64,000 nt of DNA from Methylobacter luteus IMV-B-3098 (GCF_000427625.1 NZ_KE386569.1:3615789-3679788); one strand, 5' to 3'; shown: positions 1 through 8,764, counted from the stretch's first letter. Translations and numbers: made by a program. The notes: generated from the sequence alone by a model not told the origin.

Positions 1-336
1 CAGAATTTCGTCTTCGCGTTTGCCGACGCCCGAGAACACGATTTTTTGGGGATCGCCGCCAGCGGCAAGGACGCGCTCCATTTCGCCCAGTGAGACAATG
101 TCAAAGCCTGATCCCAGGCGTGCCAGCAAATTAAGAATGGCAATACTGGAGTTGGCTTTGACGGCATAGCAGATCAGATGCGCCTGATCGCCAAAGGCTC
201 GGTCAAAGGCATGCCAGTGCCTTTCCAGTGTGGCTCTGGAATAAATGTAACAAGGACTGCCATATTTATAGACGATGTCCTGTACAGACACATCTTCGGC
301 GAACAGTTCGTCGTTTCGATAATTAAAATAATCCAT
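1..336 (-). CDS. lysA: Diaminopimelate decarboxylase, N-terminal part (cut by window edge)
   Basis: PLP enzyme that decarboxylates meso-diaminopimelate to L-lysine, the last step of lysine synthesis. Translated leftward from the ATG at 336 the protein begins MDYFNYRNDELFAED and contains CYAVKANS, the alanine-racemase-fold motif whose lysine forms the Schiff base with PLP, followed by GSGFDIVSLGE, the typical next segment of the family. Only about 112 residues lie in the window; the rest is beyond position 1. It follows lptM with a 1-nt gap, the usual gammaproteobacterial lptM-lysA pair. Confidence 0.93.
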   Translation of the reverse strand, partial: MDYFNYRNDELFAEDVSVQDIVYKYGSPCYIYSRATLERHWHAFDRAFGDQAHLICYAVKANSSIAILNLLARLGSGFDIVSLGEMERVLAAGGDPQKIVFSGVGKREDEIL

Positions 337-337
337 T

Positions 338-466
338 TTATTCGTCTTTATCCGGTTCTACGTGAATAGGCGCAGGTTGGCCTGGCAGGTAAAGCGGTCC
401 CGGCTGCCCGCAGCCTGCGGCAACTGAACTTAGCAGTAATAATAGTAGTAATTTATAGTTTTTCAT
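338..466 (-). CDS. lptM: LPS translocon maturation chaperone LptM (YifL-type lipoprotein)
   Basis: A 42-residue lipoprotein, below the usual ORF size cut-off. It has a short basic start, a run of seven leucines, then SSVAAGC with the lipidated Cys at residue 19, followed by GQPGPLYLPGQ. The CGxxGPLYxP pattern is diagnostic of LptM/YifL, which helps the outer-membrane LptD-LptE translocon mature. It lies directly upstream of lysA, as in many gammaproteobacteria, and is probably cotranscribed with it. Confidence 0.9.
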   Translation of the reverse strand: MKNYKLLLLLLLSSVAAGCGQPGPLYLPGQPAPIHVEPDKDE

Positions 467-1051
467 GAGGCATTGATAAAAATAGTCGGCAACCATGTGA
501 TGCTAAGGACGCATGGTTAAAAACAACTCACATAATAAGCCGAATTATAATAAAAGACATACAGCTTTATAGATTTGTCCAATTGTGGCCTATAGCAAAT
601 ACCGGCAGGGCGTGGGGCGGCGGTTGAAGTTATTGGAAACCCCGATTTTAACTGAAAGCCTATGCCTGTGGAACTTTCTTTACCTAAAAAACAATCCCTG
701 AATTGGGCTTGGAATGAATTCGGGCAAGGTCGCCAAAGGCAAGATCCTATTCCCGTAGCGCCTCATAGGAGACCAGTGCCTGAACAATCCCGCCGGCGGA
801 CAGCAGGCGCTCTGACTTTGCTCATTTTTTCCGGGATCGACAAGGCTCTGCCGCGGTAGAGGCGGCGATGATTCAGGTAAGCCCAAGAAAGAATTGGAAT
901 TGTGACCGATGAGACAAGCTCATGCCTTGCCTGACAGAGGCGCGTTTATCGCTTGCCAAGGCAAAGCCGATCTGGCTTTCGGATTCAATAAGCGGTGCGG
1001 ATCTATTGCATCCTTGCCATATAATGATCGTTAGCGCTGCACGCTTCCCGC
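467..1051. other. Gene-poor stretch between lptM and the fructosamine-kinase gene
   Basis: I see no convincing gene here. cyaY, often found divergent from lptM, is absent. Short open frames on both strands (about 60-80 codons) overlap, change frame often and match nothing I recognise. One short frame near 955-1030 reads GKADLAFGFNKRCGSIASL before a stop and looks mildly coding-like, so part of the stretch may be a decayed gene. The first 100 bases upstream of lptM are AT-rich and must hold its promoter. Confidence 0.4.
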
Positions 1052-1201
1052 ATGTGCGCTATGATCCGGCCAGGACAAATCAATTTTGTCACCGGCGAAG
1101 AAAGCCAGACCATCTTCGCTCATTTAAAAAGGACGGCCCAGACGTTATTGACGCCTGATGTGGCCAAACGGCGTCAATGGCTGCTGAAAGCCTGTCTTTG
1201 A
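1052..1201 (+). CDS. Small hypothetical protein or gene remnant
   Basis: A 49-codon open frame starting MCAMIRPGQINFVTGEE and ending RRQWLLKACL. It is hydrophilic and helical-looking with ordinary codon use, unlike the random frames around it. The in-frame stop at 1025 limits how far it could extend upstream. It ends 30 bases before the fructosamine-kinase gene and could share its transcript. I do not recognise a family; it could be the tail of a decayed gene rather than an active one. Confidence 0.3.
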   Translation: MCAMIRPGQINFVTGEESQTIFAHLKRTAQTLLTPDVAKRRQWLLKACL

Positions 1202-1231
1202 ACAACAGTTTGGAAACAGGGTAGGTAAATT

Positions 1232-2113
1232 ATGAATTGGCGGATTATTTCAGAACATATTGGGGCGGCAACGGGGCAGGCTTTTACGGTCGTTTCGTCA
1301 CAAGCCGTAAGCGGCGGTGACATCAATTCCGCCTTCCGACTGAAAGGACATGATAAAACCTATTTTGTGAAGCTCAATCGCGCTGATTTGGCTGCGATGT
1401 TTGAAGCCGAATTCGCCGGCCTGATGGAGATAGCATCGGCTCAAGCCCTGCGTGTGCCTGCGGCCATCGCTGCCGGCAGCACGGCGGATCATGCCTTTCT
1501 GGTGCTCGAAAATATTGAATTCGGTGCATCGAGCAAGGCGTCCGAGCGTCTGCTGGGGCAGCAGCTTGCGCGTCTGCATGCCGTGAAACAGCCGTATTTC
1601 GGCTGGCACCGCGACAACACCATCGGCAGCACGCGGCAACCCAACGGCCAATATATCGACTGGCTGAGCTTCTGGCGTGAGCAGCGTCTGGGCTTTCAGC
1701 TGAAACTGGCGGCATCGAACGGTTACGGCGGACGGTTGCAAGCGAGCGGCGAGCGGCTTCTCGGTGATCTGGCCGCTTTATTCGATAGCTACGCGCCCGA
1801 GCCTTCCCTGCTTCACGGCGACTTATGGGCCGGCAATGCGGCCGTGGACACGCAGGGGCTTCCCGTTATCTTCGATCCTGCCTGTTATTATGGCGACCGC
1901 GAGGCCGATCTGGCCATGACCGAACTGTTCGGCGGGTTCGGGCGCGATTTCTATGCCACCTACCGGGAAGCCTGGCCTTTAGACCAAGGCTATAGCGTCA
2001 GGAAGACACTGTACAATCTGTATCATATTCTGAATCACCTGAATCTGTTCGGCGGCGGTTATCTGCGGCAGGCCGAAAGCATGATGGCCATGTTGCAGGC
2101 CGAGGTGAAATGA
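1232..2113 (+). CDS. Fructosamine kinase family protein (FN3K / YniA-like)
   Basis: 293 residues, the full family length. These kinases phosphorylate sugar adducts on protein amines (ketosamines or ribulosamines) and so help remove glycation. The fold is aminoglycoside-phosphotransferase-like. The ATP-site lysine is probably in YFVKLNR near residue 47, the catalytic loop is HGDLWAGN at residues 195-202, and the metal-binding aspartate is in FDPA (Asp215), followed by GDREADLAMTELFGG, a hallmark of the family. The RBS is a weak GTAGGT before the ATG. Its last 116 bases overlap the 3' end of the convergent thrB. Confidence 0.92.
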   Translation: MNWRIISEHIGAATGQAFTVVSSQAVSGGDINSAFRLKGHDKTYFVKLNRADLAAMFEAEFAGLMEIASAQALRVPAAIAAGSTADHAFLVLENIEFGASSKASERLLGQQLARLHAVKQPYFGWHRDNTIGSTRQPNGQYIDWLSFWREQRLGFQLKLAASNGYGGRLQASGERLLGDLAALFDSYAPEPSLLHGDLWAGNAAVDTQGLPVIFDPACYYGDREADLAMTELFGGFGRDFYATYREAWPLDQGYSVRKTLYNLYHILNHLNLFGGGYLRQAESMMAMLQAEVK

Positions 2114-3038
2114 CGGATGCTTGCCCCCGGTGCTGTTCCAGCAGCTCCCGGAAAACCAGCGGGTCTTTCTGCTGGGTGATTTCGCCGGGGCGCGGATGCA
2201 GCCGATGTTGCAGCCGTGATAGCCAGAAGCGCAAAGCCGCGGCTCTGAGCATGAGCGGCCAGCGTTGTCTTTCCATCGGTTCCAGCGGGCGCAGCGTTTC
2301 ATAGGCCGATAACAGGGCCGCGAATTTATCGGGATTTACGGCGCCGTTATCGCAACACCAGTCATTGGCCGTTATCGCGATATCGAGCAGCAAAGCATCG
2401 GTACAGGCGCTGTAGAAATCCAGCAGGCCACTGAGCCGCCCGTCCACGAACAAGACATTGTCCCTGAACAGATCGGCATGAATAACGCCGCGCGGCAGAA
2501 GATTCGTGCTGTTTTGGCGCTGAACACGCAGCTCATCGCCAATCAAGGCCCGATCCGCCGGGCATAAGGCCGGGCCGATTTCCGTGAACACGCGCTGGCA
2601 CCAGTCCAGCCCTCGGCTGTTCTTTATCGGGAACACGTAGGCTTGCGTAGAATTATGCAGACGCGCCAGGTGCAGGCCGATCTGCCGGCAATGCGCGATC
2701 GACGGTGAAGTGACGGCGGCGCCGGCCAGGCGGTTGAATAGTGCGGCCGGCTTGTCGATCAGGATGCGCAACGGATTCGCTTGTCGGTCGGGCAGGGGAC
2801 GGGGGCAAGCGATTTCGCTTTTGCCCAGATGCGTCATTAAATCCATGAAAGGCGGCAGGTCATCGGCCGTCAATGACTCGAACAAGGTCAGAACGAAACG
2901 GCCGCGAGTGGTTGTGACGAAATAGTTGGTGTTTTCTATGCCGTCTCTTATCCCTTCAAAATCGGTGACTTTGCCAAGGCTGTAAGTGCTGAAGAATTGT
3001 TCGAGTTGCAGGCTATTTACAGGCGTATAAACGGACAC
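1998..3038 (-). CDS. thrB: Homoserine kinase, APH-fold type, with read-through C-terminal tail
   Basis: Phosphorylates homoserine for threonine synthesis. This is the choline/aminoglycoside-kinase-fold homoserine kinase of Pseudomonas type (about 316 residues there, 346 here). It starts MSVYTPVNSLQLEQF as in that family; the catalytic loop is HADLFRDN (His187, Asp189) and the metal Asp207 is in LLDFYSA. Family similarity ends near residue 305. The remaining residues are Pro/Arg/Ser-rich and are encoded exactly where the reading frame crosses the stop codon of the convergent fructosamine-kinase gene, so the tail looks like read-through after loss of the original stop. It lies 11 bases downstream of the DUF2782 gene. 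Confidence 0.92.
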   Translation of the reverse strand: MSVYTPVNSLQLEQFFSTYSLGKVTDFEGIRDGIENTNYFVTTTRGRFVLTLFESLTADDLPPFMDLMTHLGKSEIACPRPLPDRQANPLRILIDKPAALFNRLAGAAVTSPSIAHCRQIGLHLARLHNSTQAYVFPIKNSRGLDWCQRVFTEIGPALCPADRALIGDELRVQRQNSTNLLPRGVIHADLFRDNVLFVDGRLSGLLDFYSACTDALLLDIAITANDWCCDNGAVNPDKFAALLSAYETLRPLEPMERQRWPLMLRAAALRFWLSRLQHRLHPRPGEITQQKDPLVFRELLEQHRGQASVISPRPATWPSCFRPAADNRRRTDSGDSEYDTDCTVSS

Positions 3039-3049
3039 CGGTTATATTC

Positions 3050-3385
3050 TTACCATTCCAGTATTTTCCACATGTTGATGTTGCTTTCCCGATTCGCGTC
3101 ATCACGGCGCACATCCATGACGCCATCATTATTTTTATCAATGAAATAATAAGGCGGACCGACATCCGGTATAACTTTAATCATGTATAGTTTGCCGCCC
3201 CGGCGATATTCTTGTATGGTCTGCCTGCCTTTGCGGATAATGGTGATATCGGGTTCGAGCGTTTCACCGCTTTGCACGGGCATGGGCGGTTCCGGCACTT
3301 CCGGCACGGCCTCGAGCTGGGGCGGTCGCTCATCAACGGCGAATGCCGGGAAGGCAATAAGGCTAAGAAATATAAAACGGCGCAT
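3050..3385 (-). CDS. DUF2782 domain-containing exported protein
   Basis: 111 residues. An N-terminal signal peptide (MRRFIFLSLIAFPAFA) is followed by a proline-rich spacer and the conserved DUF2782 core: ITIIRKGRQTIQEYRRGGKLYMIKV, then PPYYFIDKNNDGVMDV, with the DUF-typical ending NMWKILEW. Expected to be periplasmic; molecular function unknown. In gammaproteobacteria this family commonly sits beside thrB and polA; here thrB follows 11 bases downstream, suggesting cotranscription. Confidence 0.9.
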   Translation of the reverse strand: MRRFIFLSLIAFPAFAVDERPPQLEAVPEVPEPPMPVQSGETLEPDITIIRKGRQTIQEYRRGGKLYMIKVIPDVGPPYYFIDKNNDGVMDVRRDDANRESNINMWKILEW

Positions 3386-3608
3386 GGTCGTGCCTCATCA
3401 GGAATAAAAACTGGCGTTATCTTATTACAGTTTGGGGCGGTTTGCTTGATTAAAAGCAGGATTGGAGATGAGCAAAATCAATCACCGACGCGTTGATTCG
3501 CTATAATGCCGTAAAATGAAGAGGTAGCACGTTTCGATGAGCACCGTGGCATAATAAAAGGTTGATTTTTAATCTGTCCGACTCAGGCAGAAATTTTGGG
3601 GGATAGTG

Positions 3609-4910
3609 ATGGGTGACAATAATAAAAAACATAAAATAGTGATTGTGGGGGGCGGAGCGGCCGGTCTTGAGCTTGCTACCAGTCTGGGCAATAAATTAGG
3701 CAAACGAGGCCCGGCGGAAGTCATGCTGCTGGATGCATCATCGACACACATCTGGAAGCCGCTGCTGCATGAGGTAGCCGCCGGCACGCTAGGCGAAACC
3801 GAAGAAGTCGAATACTTGAACCAGGCGCATCGTAATCATTTTCGCTTCAGGCTGGGCCGGATGGAAGGGCTGGACCGCAAGAAGAAGGAAATTTACGTCA
3901 GTCCTACCCTGGGCGATAACGGCGAGGAGCTGATCCCACGGCGCACCTTCAGCTACGACACGCTGGTCATGTCGGTCGGCAGCGTCAGCAATACGTTCAA
4001 TATCAAAGGCGTGGCTGAACACTGCATGTTTCTGGACACGACTTTACAGGCATTCAAGTTCCAGAAGCAACTCGTTGAAGCCTATATTAGGAATCATGCC
4101 AGCATCAACACCGCCGATAAGCCGCTGTCGATCGCTATCGTCGGCGCCGGGGCAACCGGGGTCGAGCTGTCGGCCCAGCTGCATGAGGTAACCGATCTGC
4201 TGGCCGTTTACGGGCTGGATGAGTCCAGCAACGTGAAGCTGACCATTATCGAGGCCGCGACCCAGTTGCTGCCGGCCTTGCCGAGCAAACTGGCGACCGC
4301 CACGCAACAGCAGTTGGTCAAGTTGGGCATCGATCTGAAAATGGGCCGCCGCGTGGTCGAGGTAACCAGGGAGGGCATCAAGACGCACGACGGAGAAATG
4401 ATCGAAGCCGACCTTAAAGTCTGGGCCGCGGGCATCAAGGCACCGAACTGGGTGACGCAGTTGGACGGCCTGGAAACCAATCACATCAATCAGCTGGTGG
4501 TTGACCAAACGCTGAAAACCAGCGATGACGATATTTTTGCGATGGGCGATTGCGCGGCCTGCCCCTGGCCAGACCATAATGAAAATGTCCCGCCCCGCGC
4601 GCAGGCGGCCCATCAGCAGGCGTCGACGTTATACAAAACCATCATCAACCGGTTGAACGGCCGCGCGCCGATCAAATATGTCTATCGTGACTACGGTTCG
4701 CTCGTGTCACTGGGCAAATACACCACGGTCGGCAACCTGATGGGCAACCTGATGGGCACGGTCAGCATCGGCGGCTTCATTGCCCGCGTGGTTTACCTGT
4801 CCTTGTATAAAATGCACCAGGTGGCGATACATGGCTATTTCAGAACGGCGATGCTGACGCTTTCCAATCTGTTCAGACGCAGTGCGCATGCAAAAATCAA
4901 AATGCACTGA
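3609..4910 (+). CDS. ndh: NADH dehydrogenase type II (FAD-dependent NADH:quinone oxidoreductase)
   Basis: 433 residues. A non-proton-pumping membrane-associated flavoenzyme passing electrons from NADH to quinone. It has an FAD-binding GGGAAGLELA near residue 14, a second dinucleotide fold GAGATGVELSAQL near residue 178 for NADH, and the C-terminal FAD motif FAMGDCAACP near residue 310. The C-terminal helix (FIARVVYLSLYKMHQ) fits the membrane-docking region of the family. A GTG at 3606 directly precedes the ATG at 3609; I prefer the ATG, with GGGGGA just upstream as RBS. A YcxB-like membrane protein follows 35 bases later. Confidence 0.92.
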   Translation: MGDNNKKHKIVIVGGGAAGLELATSLGNKLGKRGPAEVMLLDASSTHIWKPLLHEVAAGTLGETEEVEYLNQAHRNHFRFRLGRMEGLDRKKKEIYVSPTLGDNGEELIPRRTFSYDTLVMSVGSVSNTFNIKGVAEHCMFLDTTLQAFKFQKQLVEAYIRNHASINTADKPLSIAIVGAGATGVELSAQLHEVTDLLAVYGLDESSNVKLTIIEAATQLLPALPSKLATATQQQLVKLGIDLKMGRRVVEVTREGIKTHDGEMIEADLKVWAAGIKAPNWVTQLDGLETNHINQLVVDQTLKTSDDDIFAMGDCAACPWPDHNENVPPRAQAAHQQASTLYKTIINRLNGRAPIKYVYRDYGSLVSLGKYTTVGNLMGNLMGTVSIGGFIARVVYLSLYKMHQVAIHGYFRTAMLTLSNLFRRSAHAKIKMH

Positions 4911-4945
4911 TAGCGCCTTATTTTTTAAATTTACCAGAAATTATC

Positions 4946-5476
4946 ATGCTAGAAATTGAATACGAGTTTCGCGAAGAAGACCTGATCCACTTTAATGAAT
5001 TACAGTTTACGAGGTCCGAGGAGATACAAAACAACATCCGGAAGAACAGGCTGATCGTACCTGGCGTCATGGCGTTGGTGGGTTTTTTCTATTACATGTA
5101 CTACCGGGACGCGATGTCGGCCGGGTATGTCATGATTATCGCCATGTTGTGGGCATTATTGTCGCCCAAGATCATGATGCTGGATTTGCGCCGGCAGATA
5201 TTGGCCAATTACACTAACAAGGAAAAGGTCAATATGTTCGGCACGTATACGTTGACCATCGATCCGGCCAACCCGAAATATCTGCTGGAGAAATCGCCCA
5301 GCGGCAAGCACAAAATGGCGTGGGAGGATCTGCTGCGGGTTGAATACGGCAAACGCTATGTCTACATCTATATCGATTTGAAGACAGCCCTGGTGATTCC
5401 CGTGGAAACGATCAAAAGAGGCAATCTGGAGCAGTTCGCCGCGCAGGCCGAGAAAATGATTGAGAGGGCCGCTTAA
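4946..5476 (+). CDS. YcxB-like membrane protein
   Basis: 176 residues. The N-terminal stretch FREEDLIHFNELQFTRS is followed by two close transmembrane helices (about residues 35-75, with ..VGFFYYMYYRD between) and a soluble C-terminal part (KMAWEDLLRVEYGKRYVYIYID) typical of the YcxB-like domain. Function unknown. It starts 35 bases after ndh and may be cotranscribed; no strong RBS is visible. Confidence 0.78.
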   Translation: MLEIEYEFREEDLIHFNELQFTRSEEIQNNIRKNRLIVPGVMALVGFFYYMYYRDAMSAGYVMIIAMLWALLSPKIMMLDLRRQILANYTNKEKVNMFGTYTLTIDPANPKYLLEKSPSGKHKMAWEDLLRVEYGKRYVYIYIDLKTALVIPVETIKRGNLEQFAAQAEKMIERAA

Positions 5477-5602
5477 ACAGCCGTTTGGTTTCCTAACTAA
5501 AACCGCCGCTTCTATTCATATATCTATTCCGCGGCCTGAGCGAAGGCTTGCGGAATTTGTTTTTCATGCGGCTATCCGAGCCGATATTAATGCTGTACGT
5601 TC

Positions 5603-7489
5603 ATGCTGAATTTTAAAAATATATCGTTGCGCCGGGGTGCCCGGGTTTTGTTCGCCAACGCCTCGTTCACCATCCACAAGGGGCAGAAAGTCGGGGTTAC
5701 CGGCGCCAATGGTGTCGGCAAGTCCAGCCTGTTTGCGCTGCTTCGGAACGAACTGCACCTGGACGAGGGCGATTTCTCCATGCCGCCAGGGCTGGAAATC
5801 GCGCATGTGGCGCAGGAAACGCCTGCCGTCGGCTGCTCGGCCATCGATTACGTCATTGACGGCGACCGCGAATTAAGGCGTCTGCAACAGCAACTGACCG
5901 CCGCCGAACAAGCCGATGACGGCTTAAAACAGGCACAACTGCACGCGATGCTGGACACGATCGGCGGCTATTCGGCCCAGGCGCGGGCTTCGCGGCTGAT
6001 GAGCGGCCTGGGCTTTACGGCCGATCAGGAGCAGAACCCGGTCAGTTCGTTCTCCGGCGGCTGGCGCATGCGGCTCAATCTGGCCCAGGCCCTGATGTGC
6101 CGGTCCGATGTCTTGCTGCTCGACGAGCCGACCAACCACCTGGACCTGGATGCCGTGATCTGGCTGCAGGATTGGCTGTGCAAGTACCCCGGCACGTTGC
6201 TGCTGATCTCGCATGACCGCGATTTCCTCGACGCCATCACCGACCATATCGTCCATATCGAGCAGAACAAGGCCGAAATCTATACGGGGAATTATTCGGC
6301 TTTTGAAACAATGCGCGCCGAAAAGCTGGCGCAGCAACAAGCCGCTTACCTGAAGCAGCAACGGGAAATCGCCCATATGCAAAGCTTTGTCGACCGGTTC
6401 AAGGCCAAAGCCACAAAGGCGCGCCAGGCGCAGAGCCGGATCAAGGCTCTGGAAAGAATGGAGCTGATCGCCCAGGCGCACGTCGATTCGCCGTTCGATT
6501 TCAGCTTTCCAACGCCCGGCAGAATGCCCAATCCCTTATTGAGACTGGATAAGGCCGACATCGGCTATGGTCAGAAGCGCGTGATCGAACAGGCGAGCCT
6601 GTCGATATCGCCGGGCGACCGCATCGGCCTGCTGGGCCCGAACGGGGCCGGAAAATCCAGCCTGATCAAAGTGCTGGCCGGCACCATGCCGCCATTATCG
6701 GGAACACGGCTGGAAGCAGACGCACTGAGGATCGGTTACTTCGCCCAGCATCAGCTGGAACAATTACGTGTGGATGAGAGTCCATTATGGCATCTGCAAA
6801 AATTGGACAATCAGGCCACCGAGAAGGATTTGCGCAATTTCCTGGGCGGATTCGACTTCCAGGGCGACAAGGTCCTGGAGCCGGTCAAGCCTTTTTCCGG
6901 TGGCGAAAAGGCGCGCCTGGTCCTGGCGATGCTGGTTTATCAAAATCCTAATCTACTGCTGCTCGATGAGCCGACCAACCATCTGGATCTGGAAATGCGC
7001 CATGCCTTGAGCGTGGCATTGCAGGACTATGAGGGTGCTATCGTCGTCGTATCCCATGACAGGCACTTATTGCGCTCGGTGACTGATCAATTGCTACTGG
7101 TGGCCGATGGCAAGGCGCAGCCGTTCGACGGCGATCTGGATGATTACCGCCTCTGGCTGGCCGAACAGAAAAAAAACGAAGAGAAAACCGTGGCCGATGC
7201 AACGCCGGCCGTCTCACGCAAAGACCAGCGAAAGCTGGAGGCGGAACGCCGGCAGAAATTCAAGCCGCTGTTCGATGCGCTGAAAAAAGCCGAGCAGGCC
7301 GTGGAAAAATACCATGCCGAACAGCGGCAGCTGGAACAGCAACTGGCTGACCCCGCGATCTATGCCGATTCGGAAAAGGAGCGCTTAAAGAAGCTGATGG
7401 AACGAAAGGCGCAGGTCGACAAGGCACTGGACGAAGCCGAAGCCGCCTGGATGGAGGCCGAGGAAAGGATTGAAGAGACTAAGTTGTAG
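5603..7489 (+). CDS. yheS: ABC-F family ATPase YheS
   Basis: 628 residues, close to the E. coli YheS length. ABC-F proteins have two ATPase domains and no membrane part, and act on ribosomes. Walker A motifs are GANGVGKSS (residues 34-42) and GPNGAGKSS (near 347). Both halves have FSGG signatures and LLLDEPTNHLDL Walker B motifs. The interdomain linker is arginine/lysine-rich (FVDRFKAKATKARQAQSRIK), and a charged coiled coil fills the last 100 residues. The opening ISLRRGARVLFANA and VIDGDRELRRLQ match YheS rather than Uup or EttA. Its TAG stop lies inside a palindromic repeat. Confidence 0.95.
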   Translation: MLNFKNISLRRGARVLFANASFTIHKGQKVGVTGANGVGKSSLFALLRNELHLDEGDFSMPPGLEIAHVAQETPAVGCSAIDYVIDGDRELRRLQQQLTAAEQADDGLKQAQLHAMLDTIGGYSAQARASRLMSGLGFTADQEQNPVSSFSGGWRMRLNLAQALMCRSDVLLLDEPTNHLDLDAVIWLQDWLCKYPGTLLLISHDRDFLDAITDHIVHIEQNKAEIYTGNYSAFETMRAEKLAQQQAAYLKQQREIAHMQSFVDRFKAKATKARQAQSRIKALERMELIAQAHVDSPFDFSFPTPGRMPNPLLRLDKADIGYGQKRVIEQASLSISPGDRIGLLGPNGAGKSSLIKVLAGTMPPLSGTRLEADALRIGYFAQHQLEQLRVDESPLWHLQKLDNQATEKDLRNFLGGFDFQGDKVLEPVKPFSGGEKARLVLAMLVYQNPNLLLLDEPTNHLDLEMRHALSVALQDYEGAIVVVSHDRHLLRSVTDQLLLVADGKAQPFDGDLDDYRLWLAEQKKNEEKTVADATPAVSRKDQRKLEAERRQKFKPLFDALKKAEQAVEKYHAEQRQLEQQLADPAIYADSEKERLKKLMERKAQVDKALDEAEAAWMEAEERIEETKL

Positions 7490-7580
7490 GGTACGCACTG
7501 CGTACCTCTTCAGAGCGCCAGGAATCGGCAAATTTTGAAAAGGTATGCAATATCCTATAAGGCAAAAAGCATACCCTAAC
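7486..7580. repeat. Palindromic intergenic repeat, family B, copy 1
   Basis: A pair of facing palindromes: GTAGGGTACGCACTGCGTAC at the left edge and GCATACCCTAAC at the right edge, which pair as outer arms. The same element occurs at 34537-34611 and 52974-53051. The TAG inside the left arm (7487-7489) is the stop codon of yheS. REP/MITE-like; it may also serve as transcription terminator. Confidence 0.85.
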
Positions 7581-7612
7581 AGAGCTTCGTGTTTTTCGCG
7601 GTTAATCAGTAA

Positions 7613-7645
7613 TCTGTCTACATGCTGTCTACATGCTGTCTATTG
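7613..7645 (+). promoter_or_regulatory. Three 11-bp direct repeats, possible PhoB-type operator
   Basis: CTGTCTACATG at 7613 and 7624, then CTGTCTATTGA at 7635: three half-sites of CTGTCTA spaced exactly 11 bases apart. This is the geometry of Pho boxes (CTGTCAT half-sites with 11-bp period), and five of seven bases agree with that consensus. The site ends 87 bases upstream of the membrane-protein gene at 7733. PhoB and PhoR are encoded elsewhere in the window. The assignment is inference; another tandem-binding regulator is possible. Confidence 0.4.
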
Positions 7646-7732
7646 AATAGGCGGACTTTCTGCTTAAGTTGATGCTTACGAATAATAAAAATAAATATTG
7701 CCGAAGTTTAGCGCATATCAGGAAGGAAGATT

Positions 7733-8245
7733 ATGTTCGAAATCATAAAGCTATTATTTGATATCTGCCTGTTCAGGAAAGGGCCTCAGCATTTGCCGTA
7801 TTCTCCATGGCTGCTGCGCATAACGATAGTCATCTATGCCATCGTTAACTTTTTGATGATCAATATCAGTGTCGGCTGGCTTTATGCGCTGTTTATAGTA
7901 GCCATCGGCATCCTGATCGTTGTCGGATTCAGCTGGACCATGCTGTATTTTGGGCACAGGCCGGGGCGTTTTTATCAAACCACCTGCGCTTTATTGGGCA
8001 CCGATGCTCTGATCAGTTTTTTTGCCGTGCCCGGGGTGGCCTCAATGGCGATCGGAGGCATGACTTTATTGGCATTTTCGGTCATGATAGGTCTGATGAT
8101 CTGGCATTGGGCTATTACCGGCCATATTATCCGCAATGCGTTGGACCAGACATTGATGTTTGGCTTGAGTCTGGCGTTTTTATACCTGCTCGTATCGTAT
8201 CAGGTAATGGTCTTGTTGTTTCCTGAAGTTACCGGCGTTGAATAG
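7733..8245 (+). CDS. Four-helix membrane protein of unknown function
   Basis: 170 residues with about four hydrophobic helices: LLRITIVIYAIVNFLMINIS, WLYALFIVAIGILIVVGF, ALISFFAVPGV..LLAFSVMIGLMIW and a last one before PEVTGVE. The N-terminal KLLFDICLFRKGPQHLPYS is a conserved lead seen in uncharacterised proteobacterial membrane proteins. I cannot assign a function. The next gene, a universal stress protein, has its AGGAGG ribosome site overlapping this stop codon, so the two form an operon behind the tandem repeats at 7613. Confidence 0.7.
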   Translation: MFEIIKLLFDICLFRKGPQHLPYSPWLLRITIVIYAIVNFLMINISVGWLYALFIVAIGILIVVGFSWTMLYFGHRPGRFYQTTCALLGTDALISFFAVPGVASMAIGGMTLLAFSVMIGLMIWHWAITGHIIRNALDQTLMFGLSLAFLYLLVSYQVMVLLFPEVTGVE

Positions 8246-8253
8246 GAGGAATC

Positions 8254-8697
8254 ATGGGAGATTATAAACATATATTACTGGCGGCCGACTTTTCCACACA
8301 CGGGGAGGAAGTGGCCAGGAGGGCGAAGGATCTGGCTGACAAATACCAGGCAAGGCTGAGCGTTGTGCATGTCGTGGACAATCTGCCGCTGACCGATGCG
8401 GCGTATGGGCCGGTTATCCCGTTTGATCTGGACCTGACCGAAGAGCTGATGACGGCGGCAAAAGACAGATTGGCCAAACTGGCCGAAAGCCTGGGTATCG
8501 CCGATGATCGTCAGTGCATAGCGGTCGGCAGTCCGAAGCTGGAAATAATCAGGGTTGCCGAGGAAAACCAGGTGGATTTAATCGTAGTCGGCTCGCATGG
8601 CCGGCATGGACTGGCTTTGTTGCTCGGTTCGACTGCGAACGGCGTATTGCACCATGCGCATTGCGATGTGTTGGCCGTGCGTTTGAAAAGCGAGTGA
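8254..8697 (+). CDS. Universal stress protein, UspA family
   Basis: 147 residues, a single Usp domain. The start YKHILLAADFSTHGEEVARRA is typical, and the ATP-binding pattern G-2x-G-9x-G(S/T) is present as GSHGRHGLALLLGSTA near residues 111-126, so it should be of the nucleotide-binding class. Strong AGGAGG RBS. It sits 8 bases after the membrane-protein gene and is probably cotranscribed with it, suggesting a stress- or starvation-linked pair. Confidence 0.93.
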   Translation: MGDYKHILLAADFSTHGEEVARRAKDLADKYQARLSVVHVVDNLPLTDAAYGPVIPFDLDLTEELMTAAKDRLAKLAESLGIADDRQCIAVGSPKLEIIRVAEENQVDLIVVGSHGRHGLALLLGSTANGVLHHAHCDVLAVRLKSE

Positions 8698-8764
8698 GAG
8701 TGTTAACTGGGCGCACAGACTTACAACTAATAAAGCGCTCTTGTATTGTTAAAGGTAGATATAA

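Noticed and set aside
7613-7645. Tandem repeat considered as a CRISPR-like array
   Set aside because: Units are only 11 bp, contiguous, without spacers, and there are no cas genes.
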